A DNA stretch of 64,000 nucleotides from an uncultured Acidimicrobiales bacterium (GCA_951813325.1 OX638350.1:3515954-3579953), one strand, 5' to 3'; shown: positions 24,008 to 32,938, numbered from the stretch's first letter. The notes: generated from the letters alone by a model not told the origin. Translations and numbers: made by a program.

Positions 24008-25878
24008 CGCGCACTCTCCGCCGGCGACCGCTGCTCGTTGCGCACCAGCGTTCGGTACAGCTCGGCGTACAGACCTTCGGCGGCCAGCAGATCCTCATGG
24101 CGGCCCGACTCCACCAGCTCCCCCTGGTCCAAGACCAGTATGAGGTCGGCGTTGGTCACCGTGGACAGCCGGTGGGCGATTACCACCGCGGTCCGCTCCT
24201 GGAGCGCGATGCCCAGCGCCTGCTGCACCAGCGCCTCGTTCTCGCTGTCCAGATGGCTGGTGGCCTCGTCCAGCACCACGATGGCCGGGTCCTTGAGCAG
24301 CACCCGGGCAATGGCCACCCGCTGCTTCTCGCCCCCCGACAGCCGGTAGCCCCGCTCGCCCACCAGGGTGTTGTAGCCCTCGGGCAGCGAGGCGATGAGG
24401 CCGTGGATGTGGGCTGAGCGGCAGGCAGCCTCCATCTCATCGTCGGTGGCGTCGGGACGGGCGTAGCGCAGGTTGTCGGCCACCGTCTCGTGGAACAGGT
24501 GGGGGTCCTGGGGTACCACACCCACCGACGCCCGCAGCGACTCCTGGGCGACGTCGCGCACGTCGGTGCCGTCGATCAGCACCGCTCCGCTGTCCACGTC
24601 GTACAGCCGGTTCAACAGCGCGGCCAAGGTGGTCTTGCCTGCTCCCGACGGCCCCACCAGCGCCACCAGCTGGCCCGGCTCGACCACCGCCGACACGTTG
24701 CGCAACACCGGTTGGCCAGTGGCCTCCAGCGCGGTGGTGTCGGATTGCAGCGAAGCCAGCCGGTCATCGCTCGGCGGGTAGGTGAAGGTCACGTCGGCCA
24801 GCTCGATGCGCCCCCTGGGCTGGTGCAGCTTCACCGCGTCGGGTCGGTCGGCGATGGGATTGGGGGTGTCCAGCACCTCGAATACCCGCTCGAAGGACAC
24901 CAGCGCGGTCATCACATCCACTCGAGCGTTGGTCAGGCTGGTGAGCGGGGTGTAGATCCGCACCACCATCAGCCCCATGGCCGCCAGCGTCCCCACGGTG
25001 ATCGTTTCGGAAATCACCAGTTGCCCGCCCACCCAGTACAGCACCGCGGCGCCCACCGCTCCCACCAGGCTCAGCGCGATGAAGAACGCCCGCCCGTACA
25101 TGGCGCTGCGCACCCCGATGTCACGCACTTGCCCGGCGGTGGCCCCGAAGCCGTCCCGCTCTTGGCTGTGGCGTCCGAACAGCTTCACCAGCATCGCCCC
25201 CGACACGTTCAGCCGCTCGGTCATCACCGTGTTCATAGAGGCGTTGTGCTCCATGGACTCCCGGGTGAGCGCCTGGAGCCGTCGGCCTACCCGTTTGGTG
25301 GGCAGGATGAACACCGGCAACAGGGCCAGGGCCATCAGGGTGAGCCGCCACTCCAGCAAGAACATGGCCACCAGCGTGGTGGCCAACACGATGGTGTTGG
25401 ACACCACCGACCCCAGCGTGCCGGTGAATGCCCGCTGGGCGCCGATCACGTCGTTGTTCATCCGGCTGATCAGCGAGCCCGTTTGCACCCGGGTGAAAAA
25501 CGCCATGGGCATGCGCTGCACGTGGTCGTACAGCCCTACCCGAAGGTCGTAGATCAGCCCCTCGCCGATACGGGCCGACCAGTAGCGCTCGATGAACGCC
25601 AGGGCCGCTTCCCCGAAGGCGGCCAACACGATGATGGCGGCCAGCAGGTTCACCTGGCCCCGGTCGCTATTGGCGATGGCATCGTCGATGATCTGGCGGA
25701 ACAAAAGCGGCGGCACCAGCGACAGCAGCGCCCCCAGCAACAGCACCACCACGAATCCGATGAGCATGTTCCGATAGGGCCGCGCGAAACCGGCCACCCG
25801 GCGGATCGTCTGCCCGGCTATCTGCTTGCCCTTGACCCCGGAGGGATCGTGGCCGATGGCGCCGTGGGCGCCGCCCAT
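24004..25878 (-). CDS. ABC exporter, fused permease and ATPase
   Basis: A half-size ABC exporter of about 624 residues. Six membrane helices occupy roughly residues 30-310 (MLIGFVVVLLLGALLSLVP and others). The nucleotide-binding domain has Walker A GPSGAGKTT, signature LSGGEKQR, Walker B IVVLDEATSHLD and switch AHRLST, so it should be an active homodimer. Substrates of this MsbA/MDR-like group are lipids or drugs. I chose ATG 25878, which has GGAAG at good spacing, over GTG 25896. It is the first gene of the xseA-xseB-dehydrogenase operon. Confidence 0.88.
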   Translation of the reverse strand: MGGAHGAIGHDPSGVKGKQIAGQTIRRVAGFARPYRNMLIGFVVVLLLGALLSLVPPLLFRQIIDDAIANSDRGQVNLLAAIIVLAAFGEAALAFIERYWSARIGEGLIYDLRVGLYDHVQRMPMAFFTRVQTGSLISRMNNDVIGAQRAFTGTLGSVVSNTIVLATTLVAMFLLEWRLTLMALALLPVFILPTKRVGRRLQALTRESMEHNASMNTVMTERLNVSGAMLVKLFGRHSQERDGFGATAGQVRDIGVRSAMYGRAFFIALSLVGAVGAAVLYWVGGQLVISETITVGTLAAMGLMVVRIYTPLTSLTNARVDVMTALVSFERVFEVLDTPNPIADRPDAVKLHQPRGRIELADVTFTYPPSDDRLASLQSDTTALEATGQPVLRNVSAVVEPGQLVALVGPSGAGKTTLAALLNRLYDVDSGAVLIDGTDVRDVAQESLRASVGVVPQDPHLFHETVADNLRYARPDATDDEMEAACRSAHIHGLIASLPEGYNTLVGERGYRLSGGEKQRVAIARVLLKDPAIVVLDEATSHLDSENEALVQQALGIALQERTAVVIAHRLSTVTNADLILVLDQGELVESGRHEDLLAAEGLYAELYRTLVRNEQRSPAESAR

Positions 25879-25958
25879 CGCATGCACTTCCAGCACGATA
25901 CGCCCCAGGTGTGACAGTCGGCTGTTTGGAGGGACAAGTTGCGTCGTATGGTTGCGGC

Positions 25959-26528
25959 ATGAGGGTCCGGACCCGCAAAGCAGTAGCGATGGCAGTGGCG
26001 ATCGCCATCGTGCTCGCCCTGCTGCTCTCGCTGTTGGCGGTGTTCAGCGGAGCCGCTGGCGCCCATGCCGAGATGCGTCAGTCGGCCCCGAGACCCACCC
26101 AGGAGGTTGGCGGAGTTGTCAATCGGGTGGAGATGGAGTTCCGGGAGCCCATCCGCCCTCATGAGAACAATCAGGTGGTACTGGAATACCCCGACGGCAC
26201 TCGCATCCAGACGCTGGTGATCGTGGACGGCCATCTTGTCCGAGGCCGCTTCGAACCGCTGACCGAGCCCGGCGACTACAAGGTGGTTTGGGGGCTGGTC
26301 GATGACACCGACAACGACTGGACCACCGAGGAGTTCCCGTTCACCTACGACCCGTCTGCCGCCGCCCCCGAGTGGCTCCCCGAGTCGGCCGCCGGAGGCT
26401 CAGAAGGTGGAGACGGCATCGGCGGAACCGTGCTCCTGGTGGTGATCATCGCGGTAGCTGTCGCCCTAGCCGCCTGGCTCTTCTGGCCCCGCAAACGCAA
26501 GGCGGCCCAGCTCAAACGCCGCCGTTGA
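25959..26528 (+). CDS. CopC-domain exported membrane-anchored protein
   Basis: A 189-residue protein. A signal peptide (AMAVAIAIVLALLLSLLAV) ends in GAHAEM, and the mature N-terminus begins with the His that is a copper ligand in CopC proteins. One Ig-like CopC domain follows (VEMEFREPIRPH, GDYKVVWGLVDD). A C-terminal helix (GGTVLLVVIIAVAVALAAWLF) and a basic tail anchor it in the membrane. CopC domains take part in copper handling, often fused or coupled to CopD, but no copD is adjacent. It is divergent from the ABC exporter. Confidence 0.75.
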   Translation: MRVRTRKAVAMAVAIAIVLALLLSLLAVFSGAAGAHAEMRQSAPRPTQEVGGVVNRVEMEFREPIRPHENNQVVLEYPDGTRIQTLVIVDGHLVRGRFEPLTEPGDYKVVWGLVDDTDNDWTTEEFPFTYDPSAAAPEWLPESAAGGSEGGDGIGGTVLLVVIIAVAVALAAWLFWPRKRKAAQLKRRR

Positions 26529-26531
26529 TCG

Positions 26532-26981
26532 TCAGCGCCGGGCGGCGAAGAAGTCTTTGAGCAGGGCGGCCGACTCGTCTCGCCCTACCCCCGCGGCCAC
26601 TTCGAAGTTGTGGTTGAGGCGGGGGTCGGCTCCCAGGTTGTAAAGCGTGCCGCACGCTCCCGCTTTGGGGTCTTCGGCGGCGAACACCACCCGGGCCACC
26701 CGGGCCATCACCGCCGCCCCGGCGCACATCGGGCACGGCTCCAAAGTAGATACCAGCACCGCCCCGTCGAGCCGGGATGTGCCCAGAGCCGCGGCCGCAT
26801 CCCGCAGGGCCAGGATCTCGGCGTGGGCGGTGGGATCGGCGGTGCTCTCCCGCTCGTTGTGGCGGGCCGACACCACCTCGCCGTCGATCACAACCACTGC
26901 TCCGATGGGCACCTCGCCCTGCTCAACCGCCCGCCGGGCCTCGGCTAAGGCCAGATCCATGAGTTGGCGATCATCGGTCAC
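26532..26981 (-). CDS. tadA: tRNA-specific adenosine deaminase
   Basis: A 149-residue zinc deaminase that converts A34 to inosine in tRNA-Arg(ACG); that very tRNA is encoded at 31173-31250. The catalytic motif HAE (53-55) provides the zinc-ligand His and proton-shuttle Glu, and PCPMCAGA gives Cys83 and Cys86. The length and C-terminal helix match bacterial TadA. It converges with the CopC-like gene (3-base gap). Confidence 0.92.
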   Translation of the reverse strand: MTDDRQLMDLALAEARRAVEQGEVPIGAVVVIDGEVVSARHNERESTADPTAHAEILALRDAAAALGTSRLDGAVLVSTLEPCPMCAGAAVMARVARVVFAAEDPKAGACGTLYNLGADPRLNHNFEVAAGVGRDESAALLKDFFAARR

Positions 26982-27035
26982 AAGGTCAGGATATGGGCTG
27001 GGAGGCCGCCAAGGCGGTCCGCTACTCTGATGAAC

Positions 27036-27125
27036 GGAAGGTTGCCAGAGCGGACGAATGGGGCGGCCTCGAAAGCCGTTGTGGCCTCCGGGTCACCATG
27101 GGTTCGAATCCCATACCTTCCGCCA
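27036..27125 (+). tRNA. tRNA-Ser (CGA anticodon)
   Basis: A class II cloverleaf with a long variable arm. The acceptor is GGAAGGT paired with ACCTTCC, the anticodon loop CTCGAAA gives CGA, the variable arm spans about 27076-27096, and the T loop is TTCGAAT. The discriminator G and the CCA tail (27123-27125) are encoded. Confidence 0.96.
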
Positions 27126-27459
27126 GAGGTGTGCGGTCGGGCTCGTTGGGATCGGCTGGCGTTCGTGTACGTTCGAGGGCTTTGACGAGCATGATCCGGC
27201 GATGTTGCATCCTTTCGTTGGATCCCGGTGTTCCCGATGCGAAGGTGTAGGAGTTCATTGCCGTGTTGAGCGCGGCAGATCGGTTCATACCGGGCCAGTC
27301 GACCTGGCAGATCGACTCCCTTGGCGCCTATCGCGATCTCCGGGCCAAGACCATTGCCGACCCGGGCAGGGGGCCTTCGTCAGAGATGCCATGCCCCTGG
27401 TGCAGGGCGGATCTCGACGCTTCCAGCGGGCTGTTCGGACGCGACCGCCGCTTGCGGAA
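27126..27459. other. 334 bases without a supportable gene
   Basis: A plus-strand frame from GTG 27263 (SAADRFIPGQSTWQIDSL, GAYRDLRAKTIAD) looks protein-like but matches no family I recognise, and it runs on into the mazF antisense strand. It may be the remnant of a gene whose end was lost. Nothing else is visible. Confidence 0.25.
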
Positions 27460-27804
27460 TCAGCCGGGGACATCGAGGATCAGTCCCAGCACTTCGCGGA
27501 TCTGAAGCAGCGCTGATCTTCCAACGTTGCCCCGGGTGTTGTCGATGCGGCTGGCGGCCACGGCGCGTATGTGCTGGCACTGGGCAGCCGACTTTCGGAC
27601 CAATCCGTTCCCAGGGTCGGGATCGAGCTCCACTTCCGACGCGAATCTCCGAAGCACCGAAGTCAGCGGCACCACTTGAACAACGCTCGGCTCAGCGCCA
27701 AGCACTCGCTGGGCAGTGACCACAACCGCCGGATGGCGAAATCCGGCCTCTTGTCCGGCAGGCATCCCCAGGTCGAGGTCGACGACGTCACCCGAGGTCA
27801 GCAT
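27460..27804 (-). CDS. mazF: MazF/PemK-like endoribonuclease toxin
   Basis: A 114-residue toxin with the MazF SH3-like barrel pattern: MLTSGDVVDLDLG, FRHPAVVVTAQRVL, VQVVPLTSVLRRF, LVRKSAAQCQHIRAV and the C-terminal helix ALLQIREVLGL. MazF proteins cleave mRNA at short sequences. ATG 27804 overlaps the antitoxin gene by 17 bases, the expected coupling. No disruption is visible. The target motif cannot be predicted. Confidence 0.88.
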   Translation of the reverse strand: MLTSGDVVDLDLGMPAGQEAGFRHPAVVVTAQRVLGAEPSVVQVVPLTSVLRRFASEVELDPDPGNGLVRKSAAQCQHIRAVAASRIDNTRGNVGRSALLQIREVLGLILDVPG

Positions 27805-27982
27805 CGAGCCAGCCGACCTCCGCTTCGGAGGGATCGGCGCGCAGATCCGCGCCGATCTCGTCTTGGCGCATCCTCCGCACCGCGATGGCAACCGTGTCGC
27901 CCACGGTGGTGCCGAGGGAAGCCGCCAGCTTCTTCAGCTCCTTGTGCGTGGTCCCGTCGATCCGCACACTGGTGCTCTGCAT
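27788..27982 (-). CDS. Ribbon-helix-helix antitoxin partner of MazF
   Basis: A 64-residue protein with a ribbon-helix-helix pattern: TSVRIDGTTHKELKKLAASL, then TTVGDTVAIAVRRMRQDEI, and an acidic toxin-binding tail (ADPSEAEVGWLDADLG). ATG 27982 has almost no leader in front. It overlaps the mazF start and should repress the operon and mask the toxin. Confidence 0.82.
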   Translation of the reverse strand: MQSTSVRIDGTTHKELKKLAASLGTTVGDTVAIAVRRMRQDEIGADLRADPSEAEVGWLDADLG

Positions 27983-28134
27983 ACAATCAAGTTAGCAGAA
28001 TTGCATGTACTGCCTCAGCCCACTACCCCAAGGCCTGGCCGATCTCGCGCGGTGCGCCCTCATCGCTGTCGCCGAGGGCATTCACGCCGGTGAGCGACGG
28101 CGTTCGGGTCGGTCTCGACTCTCTGTATTGTTCG

Positions 28135-28270
28135 ATGATGGAGAAGGCAGTTCTGTTCGATGCTGTCGCCGCGCAGCGCCATCGCCTGATCAGGATTCTC
28201 GAAGACCTGAGCGACGAGCAGTGGAACATGCAGTCGTCGTGTGAGAAATGGCGGGTACGCGACGTGGATT
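28135..28270 (+). pseudogene. N-terminal fragment of a DinB/maleylpyruvate isomerase-like protein
   Basis: From ATG 28135 the frame reads KAVLFDAVAAQRHRLIRI, LEDLSDEQWNMQSSCEKWRVRDV, the usual first helices of the DinB/mycothiol-dependent isomerase fold (cf. W-x-V-x-D-V before a metal-ligand His). Similarity stops abruptly at about 28260, where the conserved V-A-H-L motif should follow. The remaining frame is unrelated and ends at 28359. This looks like a truncated gene fused to foreign sequence. Confidence 0.5.
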
Positions 28271-28445
28271 GGTCGGCCGGTGACGGGGCGTTGATGTCGG
28301 AACCGGCAGGGGCGATCTTGCTGCGGTCACCAACCGGCCTATCGCACTCCGCGAGTTGAGCGGAGATGGTGTCGAGATATTTGGCGACCGCACCGACTGA
28401 CAGAGCTGTGCTTCGCGGCAAAAGCCCGAGATTCGCCAAGCGCTG

Positions 28446-28704
28446 ATTGGGCTGTTGAGCTCGCTGAAGACGAAGCCGTCGAATCCGGTGGCATAGACGA
28501 TCAGGTCGAGGTCGTAGGAGCCCTTGGCGGTCCGCAGACCCCGGGGTGTGATCTCGGTGATTGGAGCGGCCGCCCGTCCACCAGAGTCACGTTGGGTCGG
28601 TCGTAGGTCTCGAAGTAGTCGATCTCCACGATCAGCCTGCGGGCGCCGAGGGGGTGGCCGATGGCTAGAAGGCTGTCGGCGGCCGCAGAATTCGGCTCGG
28701 TCAT
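28446..28704 (-). pseudogene. C-terminal fragment of a flavin monooxygenase (Baeyer-Villiger type)
   Basis: Minus-strand reading gives HPLGARRLIVEIDYFETYD, RPNVTLVDGR, then after a frame change near 28568 PITEITPRGLRTAKG and DLIVYATGFDGFVFSELN. The ATGFD motif and spacing are typical of cyclohexanone-monooxygenase-like enzymes. Both the FAD- and NADP-binding halves are absent. It is flanked by other remnants and is clearly non-functional. Confidence 0.6.
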
Positions 28705-28766
28705 GGGATCTTCGAGCAGCGGCGCATAGTGAACGGTCACCGTACCGACCAAGTAGTATCCAACCC

Positions 28767-29903
28767 ATGGGCGACGCACTTGGCATTGAACACCTATTTG
28801 AGCTCTCCGGATCGGAGAAGGTTTGGGCGTTTTTCACCCCGCTGATCATCTTCGCGGCGTTTTTCCTGGCCCAGCTCATACTTCCGGCCAGGAAGGTGAC
28901 CGGTTACGTCAAGAATCCGGAGACCGGCGAGCCCCGCAGCTACCGGCTCAACGGCCTTTTGATCTTTGTCATCGCCCAGATCCTGTGGGCCACCGAGGCG
29001 ACGGGCCTGGACCGTGATTGGTTCTATCGGTCCACGCTCTGGGCTGTGCTGGGGGGCTCGATCTTCACCGTGATCTTCTCTCTCATCGCGGTGTACAGCC
29101 AGCCCAAGGGCGAAATCCAGAACCCATTGCTGGCCCTTTGGGAGGGTCGGGCCAAAGAGATTCAGTTCTTCGGTGAGCGCGTCGATATCAAGATGTGGTT
29201 CTACGTGGTCGGCGGCACGATGTTGTCGCTCAACGCTCTGTCCGGGGCCGTGTGGCACAGCCAGAACATCCCAGGCACCAACCCCGGCGTCTACATGTAT
29301 GCAGCGTTCATGACGTTCTACGTGTTCGACTACTTCATCTTCGAGCGCGTCCAGCTATACACCTACGACCTCATCCATGAACATCTCGGCTTCAAGCTGT
29401 GGTGGGGCGGACTGATGGTCTACGGGTGGGTGTTCATCCTCCCGCTGTGGGGCATGGCCGCTTACGCCAACCCCGATATGTCGTACGGGTGGAGGAATTT
29501 CTGGCTGGCCGTATCGGCGGTGCTGTTCGTGGTTGGATGGAGCATCTCGCGGGGCGCCAACTTGCAGAAGTACATGTTCAAGCGGTTCCCGGATCGCCAC
29601 TTCCTCGGGATCATCGAGCCCACCTACATCCAGGCCGGCGAACGCAAGATCCTGACCAGCGGCTTCTGGGGTGCCGCTCGGCACTTCAACTACCTGGGAG
29701 AGGGTTTCCTCTGCATCGGAATCGCCTTGTCGTTCGGCCACTTCGGAGTTCTCTGGGCGTGGACCTACGCCATCTTCATCATCTCGTTCTTCACAGTCCG
29801 CCAGCGCTTCGACGAGAGGGAATGCGCCCAGAAGTACGGCCCCGAGAAGTGGGCCGAGTACCAGGAGAAGGTCCCCTACCGCATCTTCCCCGGCGTGTAC
29901 TAG
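28767..29903 (+). CDS. ERG4/ERG24-type sterol reductase homologue
   Basis: A 378-residue polytopic membrane protein with about eight to ten helices. It carries both signatures of the sterol C14/C24(28) reductase family: ILTSGFWGAARHFNYLGEG, and near the C-terminus VRQRFDERECAQKYG followed by WAEYQEKVPYRIFPGVY. In eukaryotes these enzymes reduce sterol double bonds with NADPH, and bacterial homologues are known but sparsely characterised. No squalene cyclase lies nearby. An SCP2-domain protein, a phytanoyl-CoA dioxygenase and paired acyl-CoA dehydrogenases elsewhere in the window would fit isoprenoid or steroid metabolism. ATG 28767 is preceded by remnants, so it is probably monocistronic. Confidence 0.8.
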   Translation: MGDALGIEHLFELSGSEKVWAFFTPLIIFAAFFLAQLILPARKVTGYVKNPETGEPRSYRLNGLLIFVIAQILWATEATGLDRDWFYRSTLWAVLGGSIFTVIFSLIAVYSQPKGEIQNPLLALWEGRAKEIQFFGERVDIKMWFYVVGGTMLSLNALSGAVWHSQNIPGTNPGVYMYAAFMTFYVFDYFIFERVQLYTYDLIHEHLGFKLWWGGLMVYGWVFILPLWGMAAYANPDMSYGWRNFWLAVSAVLFVVGWSISRGANLQKYMFKRFPDRHFLGIIEPTYIQAGERKILTSGFWGAARHFNYLGEGFLCIGIALSFGHFGVLWAWTYAIFIISFFTVRQRFDERECAQKYGPEKWAEYQEKVPYRIFPGVY

Positions 29904-29962
29904 GCGGACTTCCTGTTTCTGGTAGGAGAACTGCTCTCAGGGGACGATTTCGAACAGGCCGC

Positions 29963-30190
29963 CGCCGAGCGGGCGCAAGCAGCCAATTCGGCGTGTATGG
30001 CCCGCTCGGCGTCGACGCCCTTACGGGTGGCGACCAGACAGTCCAGCTCGGCCATGACGCAGGGGGAGACCACCAAGACGCCTCCGATTGTCCCGGGCTG
30101 CGGTTTGGGGCGCGATACGGCGTCTTGGATTGCCTGGCGAATCACCTCGGCTTCAGAGCACGAACCGAAACCCCGGCCGGTGCGTCGGGA
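29963..30190 (-). pseudogene. Collapsed vapBC remnant
   Basis: In one minus-strand frame an antitoxin tail (SEAEVIRQAIQDAVSRPKPQ) is followed directly by the middle of a PIN toxin (LVVSPCVMAELDCLVATRKG, VDAERAIHAELA). In an intact module these belong to two genes separated by the start and first active-site Asp of VapC. A deletion has therefore fused the end of VapB to an internal VapC segment, and the toxin's C-terminal half is missing too. Confidence 0.5.
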
Positions 30191-30228
30191 GTAGACTGGG
30201 GGCGTTGTCAATCGGGAAGGGGAGAGCC

Positions 30229-31116
30229 ATGAACGACGACGTCTCCACCACTGAATCCGACCAGCCGGTGTCGGAGGATTCCGCCGCCGAGGAGCCCGAA
30301 GACCCAACGACCGGGGGCGTTCTCCAAGCCCCAGAAGAAGGTGGCGACGATGGGGGTGGTACCGGGATGCTGGGGCCCATCGAGTTGCCCTCGACAGGCC
30401 GACTGCTGGTTGGAATCGGCGGAGCGGTTATGGCCGTGTCCACGCTGCTCAGCTGGCTGAAAGTGGGTCAAGACAGCTTCCCCAACATTTCCGGCGTGGG
30501 CGCTTCGACGTCTGGCATCGGGCTAGCTGTCTTTTTGGTGGGTTTGTCACTTCTGCTGCGGTGCAAGTCGGCGGGGGCCACCCTGGGCATGGCGTTGGGC
30601 GCCTTCGCCATCAACTTGATCTTCATCGTCTTGATCGGGACCGACGCGAATGTGCTCGGCTTTGGCGTGTGGCTTGGCTTGGCGGGCACAGCGGTCGCCG
30701 TGTTGGGAGCGCTGCAAATGGCTTTCGAGTCAAAGGATCAGCCCGCGTTGGAGTTCCGTCCCATGTCGGCGGCACTGGGCGCAGCCCTAGCGGTTGCTGC
30801 CTCGTTCTGGCTCGATTGGATTGACGGACCCACCAACGGCTTGGACTCAAACGTGCTCTTCGGCCTCCCCGTCCTCATCCTTGGAGGGATTGCCCTGGTT
30901 TTCGCCGTCGAGCTTCTCTCCACTCCCCTCATGATTTCAGCAGGCAGGAGGCAGGCACTCTTGATGATCTCCCTGGCGGCCGGTGTGGCCATCACGGTGA
31001 TCGCCGGCTCCAACGTCTTGGCTGGGACGGTGCTTGGGAACTCCGCGTTCGGCTCAGGTCCACTGGTGGCTCTGGTCGGAGGGATCATGATTGCCCGCTC
31101 CATCAAAGAGGCGTGA
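30229..31116 (+). CDS. Multi-spanning membrane protein with acidic N-terminus
   Basis: A 295-residue protein. Residues 1-50 are rich in Asp, Glu and Gly and lack hydrophobic stretches, so they are probably cytoplasmic. About eight membrane helices follow (for example LLVGIGGAVMAVSTLLSWL, LAVFLVGLSLLLRC, VLFGLPVLILGGIALVFAV). I recognise no family motif. ATG 30229 has AGGGGAGAG immediately upstream. It lies alone between the vapBC remnant and tRNA-Arg. Confidence 0.7.
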   Translation: MNDDVSTTESDQPVSEDSAAEEPEDPTTGGVLQAPEEGGDDGGGTGMLGPIELPSTGRLLVGIGGAVMAVSTLLSWLKVGQDSFPNISGVGASTSGIGLAVFLVGLSLLLRCKSAGATLGMALGAFAINLIFIVLIGTDANVLGFGVWLGLAGTAVAVLGALQMAFESKDQPALEFRPMSAALGAALAVAASFWLDWIDGPTNGLDSNVLFGLPVLILGGIALVFAVELLSTPLMISAGRRQALLMISLAAGVAITVIAGSNVLAGTVLGNSAFGSGPLVALVGGIMIARSIKEA

Positions 31117-31172
31117 TCACGCCAAACCGGTGGCGAACACAATCTGGCAGCCGAGTACACTGGCTGCTGCCC

Positions 31173-31250
31173 GCGCTTGTAGCTCAGTTGGATTAGAGCG
31201 TCTGACTACGGATCAGAAGGCCGGGGGTTCGAGTCCCTCCAAGCGCGCCA
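31173..31250 (+). tRNA. tRNA-Arg (ACG anticodon)
   Basis: A complete cloverleaf: acceptor GCGCTTG with CAAGCGC, D stem GCTC/GAGC, anticodon stem TCTGA/TCAGA with loop CTACGGA giving ACG, T loop TTCGAGT, discriminator G and encoded CCA (31248-31250). Its A34 is the known substrate of TadA, encoded at 26532-26981. Confidence 0.97.
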
Positions 31251-31259
31251 CACCTCTCA

Positions 31260-31554
31260 GATGATGCAGAGGGCGGCGGGTGAGGTGGAAGTCTCCCTTG
31301 ATCGGGCTCTCAATCCGCAGCGACTCCTCGACGAAGTCGCCGCTGGTCAGCAGCACGACGCCGATGTCGCCGCGCATCGGGCCCAGCGTCCGAGGGCAGG
31401 TTCGGGCTCATCGGCGGGGGCCGGCTGCGCTGGTGGTCGCCGGTTCCGCAGACGGGGTGTCGTCGGGATCCTCCGAACTGCTGCACACTGCGGCGGCCAA
31501 TGCGGGCAGCGCGATCAACGCGGACACGTGAGTACGCCACGTAGTGTGACTCAT
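31260..31554 (-). pseudogene. Lipoprotein gene interrupted by an in-frame stop
   Basis: ATG 31554 follows a GGGGGA site and opens a lipoprotein signal (VSALIALPALAAAVCSSSE, lipobox Cys near residue 24). After 48 codons a TGA at 31408-31410 interrupts the frame. The same frame then continues with protein-like sequence (LGPMRGDIGVVLLTSGDF, VEESLRIESPIKGDF) and only stops antisense to the tRNA. The family is unknown. The layout suggests a nonsense mutation plus a lost 3' end. Confidence 0.4.
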
Positions 31555-31620
31555 GACATTCCCCCTGCCGGACTCACCGGAGATGACTCTCACGGCGGCG
31601 CTGACAGAGCTGGAGTAACG

Positions 31621-32853
31621 TTGCCAGAAAGCGGATATGAGGTTTTCAAAGGCATGACCGCCAGACCGCTCGATGCCGGTCGAGTGACCGCAAGGGAGGC
31701 TGTGGTTACCAGCCGACAAGGGTTCAGCATTGGTGAACTGCGCTCGATTGTCGAGGTTGAGGTCTCCTTGGAGGAGTATCCGTTCGCCGACGCGATAGTG
31801 GATCGTGCGCTGGTATACCGCACAGTGGAACTGCGCGGCTGTATGCGCAATCTCGACCAGGCGGCCGCCATCCGCAACGAACTGACTCGGGCGCTGCACG
31901 ACGGGCCAGGGGTGATCGTGATCGCCGGAGCCATCGAGCCCGCAGTGGTCGACCGGGCCACCGAGGTGTTCGAGCGGATCATTGCCGAAGAACGGGAGGG
32001 AGGAACCGGAGGGGGAGACCACTATGCCGAGCCGGGAGCCAACGACCGGCTATGGAATGCGCTGGAGAAGCTGGCGGTGGCCGATCCCGAGACCTTTGTG
32101 GACTACTACGCCTGCGACATGATCGACCTCGCCTCGCTGGCCTGGCTCGGTCCCGGCTATCAGATCACTGCCCAGGTGAACGCCATCAACCCCGGCGGCG
32201 CGGCCCAAATGCCCCACCGGGACTACCACGTCGGCTTCATGACCGACGACGTAGCCGAGGGGTATCCGATCCACGCCCACCGCCTGTCGCCGCTATTGAC
32301 CCTCCAGGGGGGTGTGGCCCACTGCCCCATGCCGCCGGAGACAGGGGCCACCATGCTGTTGCCCCACTCCCACAAATACGAGCTCGGGTATCTGGCGTGG
32401 CGGCGGCCCGAGCTGATCGAGTACTTCGCCGAGCACCACGTGCAGATCGAACTCGACAAGGGCGATTTGGTGTTCTTCAGCCCGGCGGTGTTCCACGCCG
32501 GGGGCCACAACCGCACCGGCGATGTGCGGCGGATGGCCAACCTGTTGCAGATCTCTTCGGCCATGGGCCGGGCCACCGAGGCCGTGGACCGGGAGCGCAT
32601 CGTCAACGCCGTCTACCCCGCACTGCTGCGCCGCCAGGAAGAGGGGCTCGACCCCGCCCTTGTCGGCTGCGCGGTGGCGGCCAGCGCCGAGGGCTACGCC
32701 TTCCCCACCAACCTCGACCGCGACGTGCCCGTCGACGGGCTAACTCCTCCATCACAGCAAGACCTGGTATTCGAGGCCCTGGCCAACAAAACGCCCCCCG
32801 ACGATCTCGCCGCCCAGCTCACCGCCCACCGCCACCGCCGAGCCACCCACTAG
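31621..32853 (+). CDS. Phytanoyl-CoA dioxygenase (PhyH) family protein
   Basis: A 410-residue Fe(II)/2-oxoglutarate-dependent oxygenase. The metal ligands are in MPHRDYHVGF (His and Asp) and VFFSPAVFHAGGHN (distal His), and RRMANLLQIS supplies the 2-oxoglutarate-binding Arg. An N-terminal extension of about 100 residues precedes the double-stranded beta helix (PGVIVIAGAIEPAVVDRA). The family hydroxylates branched acyl-CoAs and many secondary metabolites. TTG 31621 is preferred because GGAG sits five bases upstream; ATG 31654 is the alternative. It is probably a single-gene unit. Confidence 0.82.
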   Translation: MPESGYEVFKGMTARPLDAGRVTAREAVVTSRQGFSIGELRSIVEVEVSLEEYPFADAIVDRALVYRTVELRGCMRNLDQAAAIRNELTRALHDGPGVIVIAGAIEPAVVDRATEVFERIIAEEREGGTGGGDHYAEPGANDRLWNALEKLAVADPETFVDYYACDMIDLASLAWLGPGYQITAQVNAINPGGAAQMPHRDYHVGFMTDDVAEGYPIHAHRLSPLLTLQGGVAHCPMPPETGATMLLPHSHKYELGYLAWRRPELIEYFAEHHVQIELDKGDLVFFSPAVFHAGGHNRTGDVRRMANLLQISSAMGRATEAVDRERIVNAVYPALLRRQEEGLDPALVGCAVAASAEGYAFPTNLDRDVPVDGLTPPSQQDLVFEALANKTPPDDLAAQLTAHRHRRATH

Positions 32854-32938
32854 AGCGGCGGATTCTCCTCGCTGGTGGGCAGGGGTGGTTCGCCGGCACC
32901 CCGGAGCTTCTGGTCGATCGTGGACATCGAGTAGGCGG

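Noticed and set aside
27022..27288. Minus-strand frame containing GMGFEPMVTRRPQRLSRP
   Set aside because: It is the antisense of tRNA-Ser(CGA), another classic false prediction.
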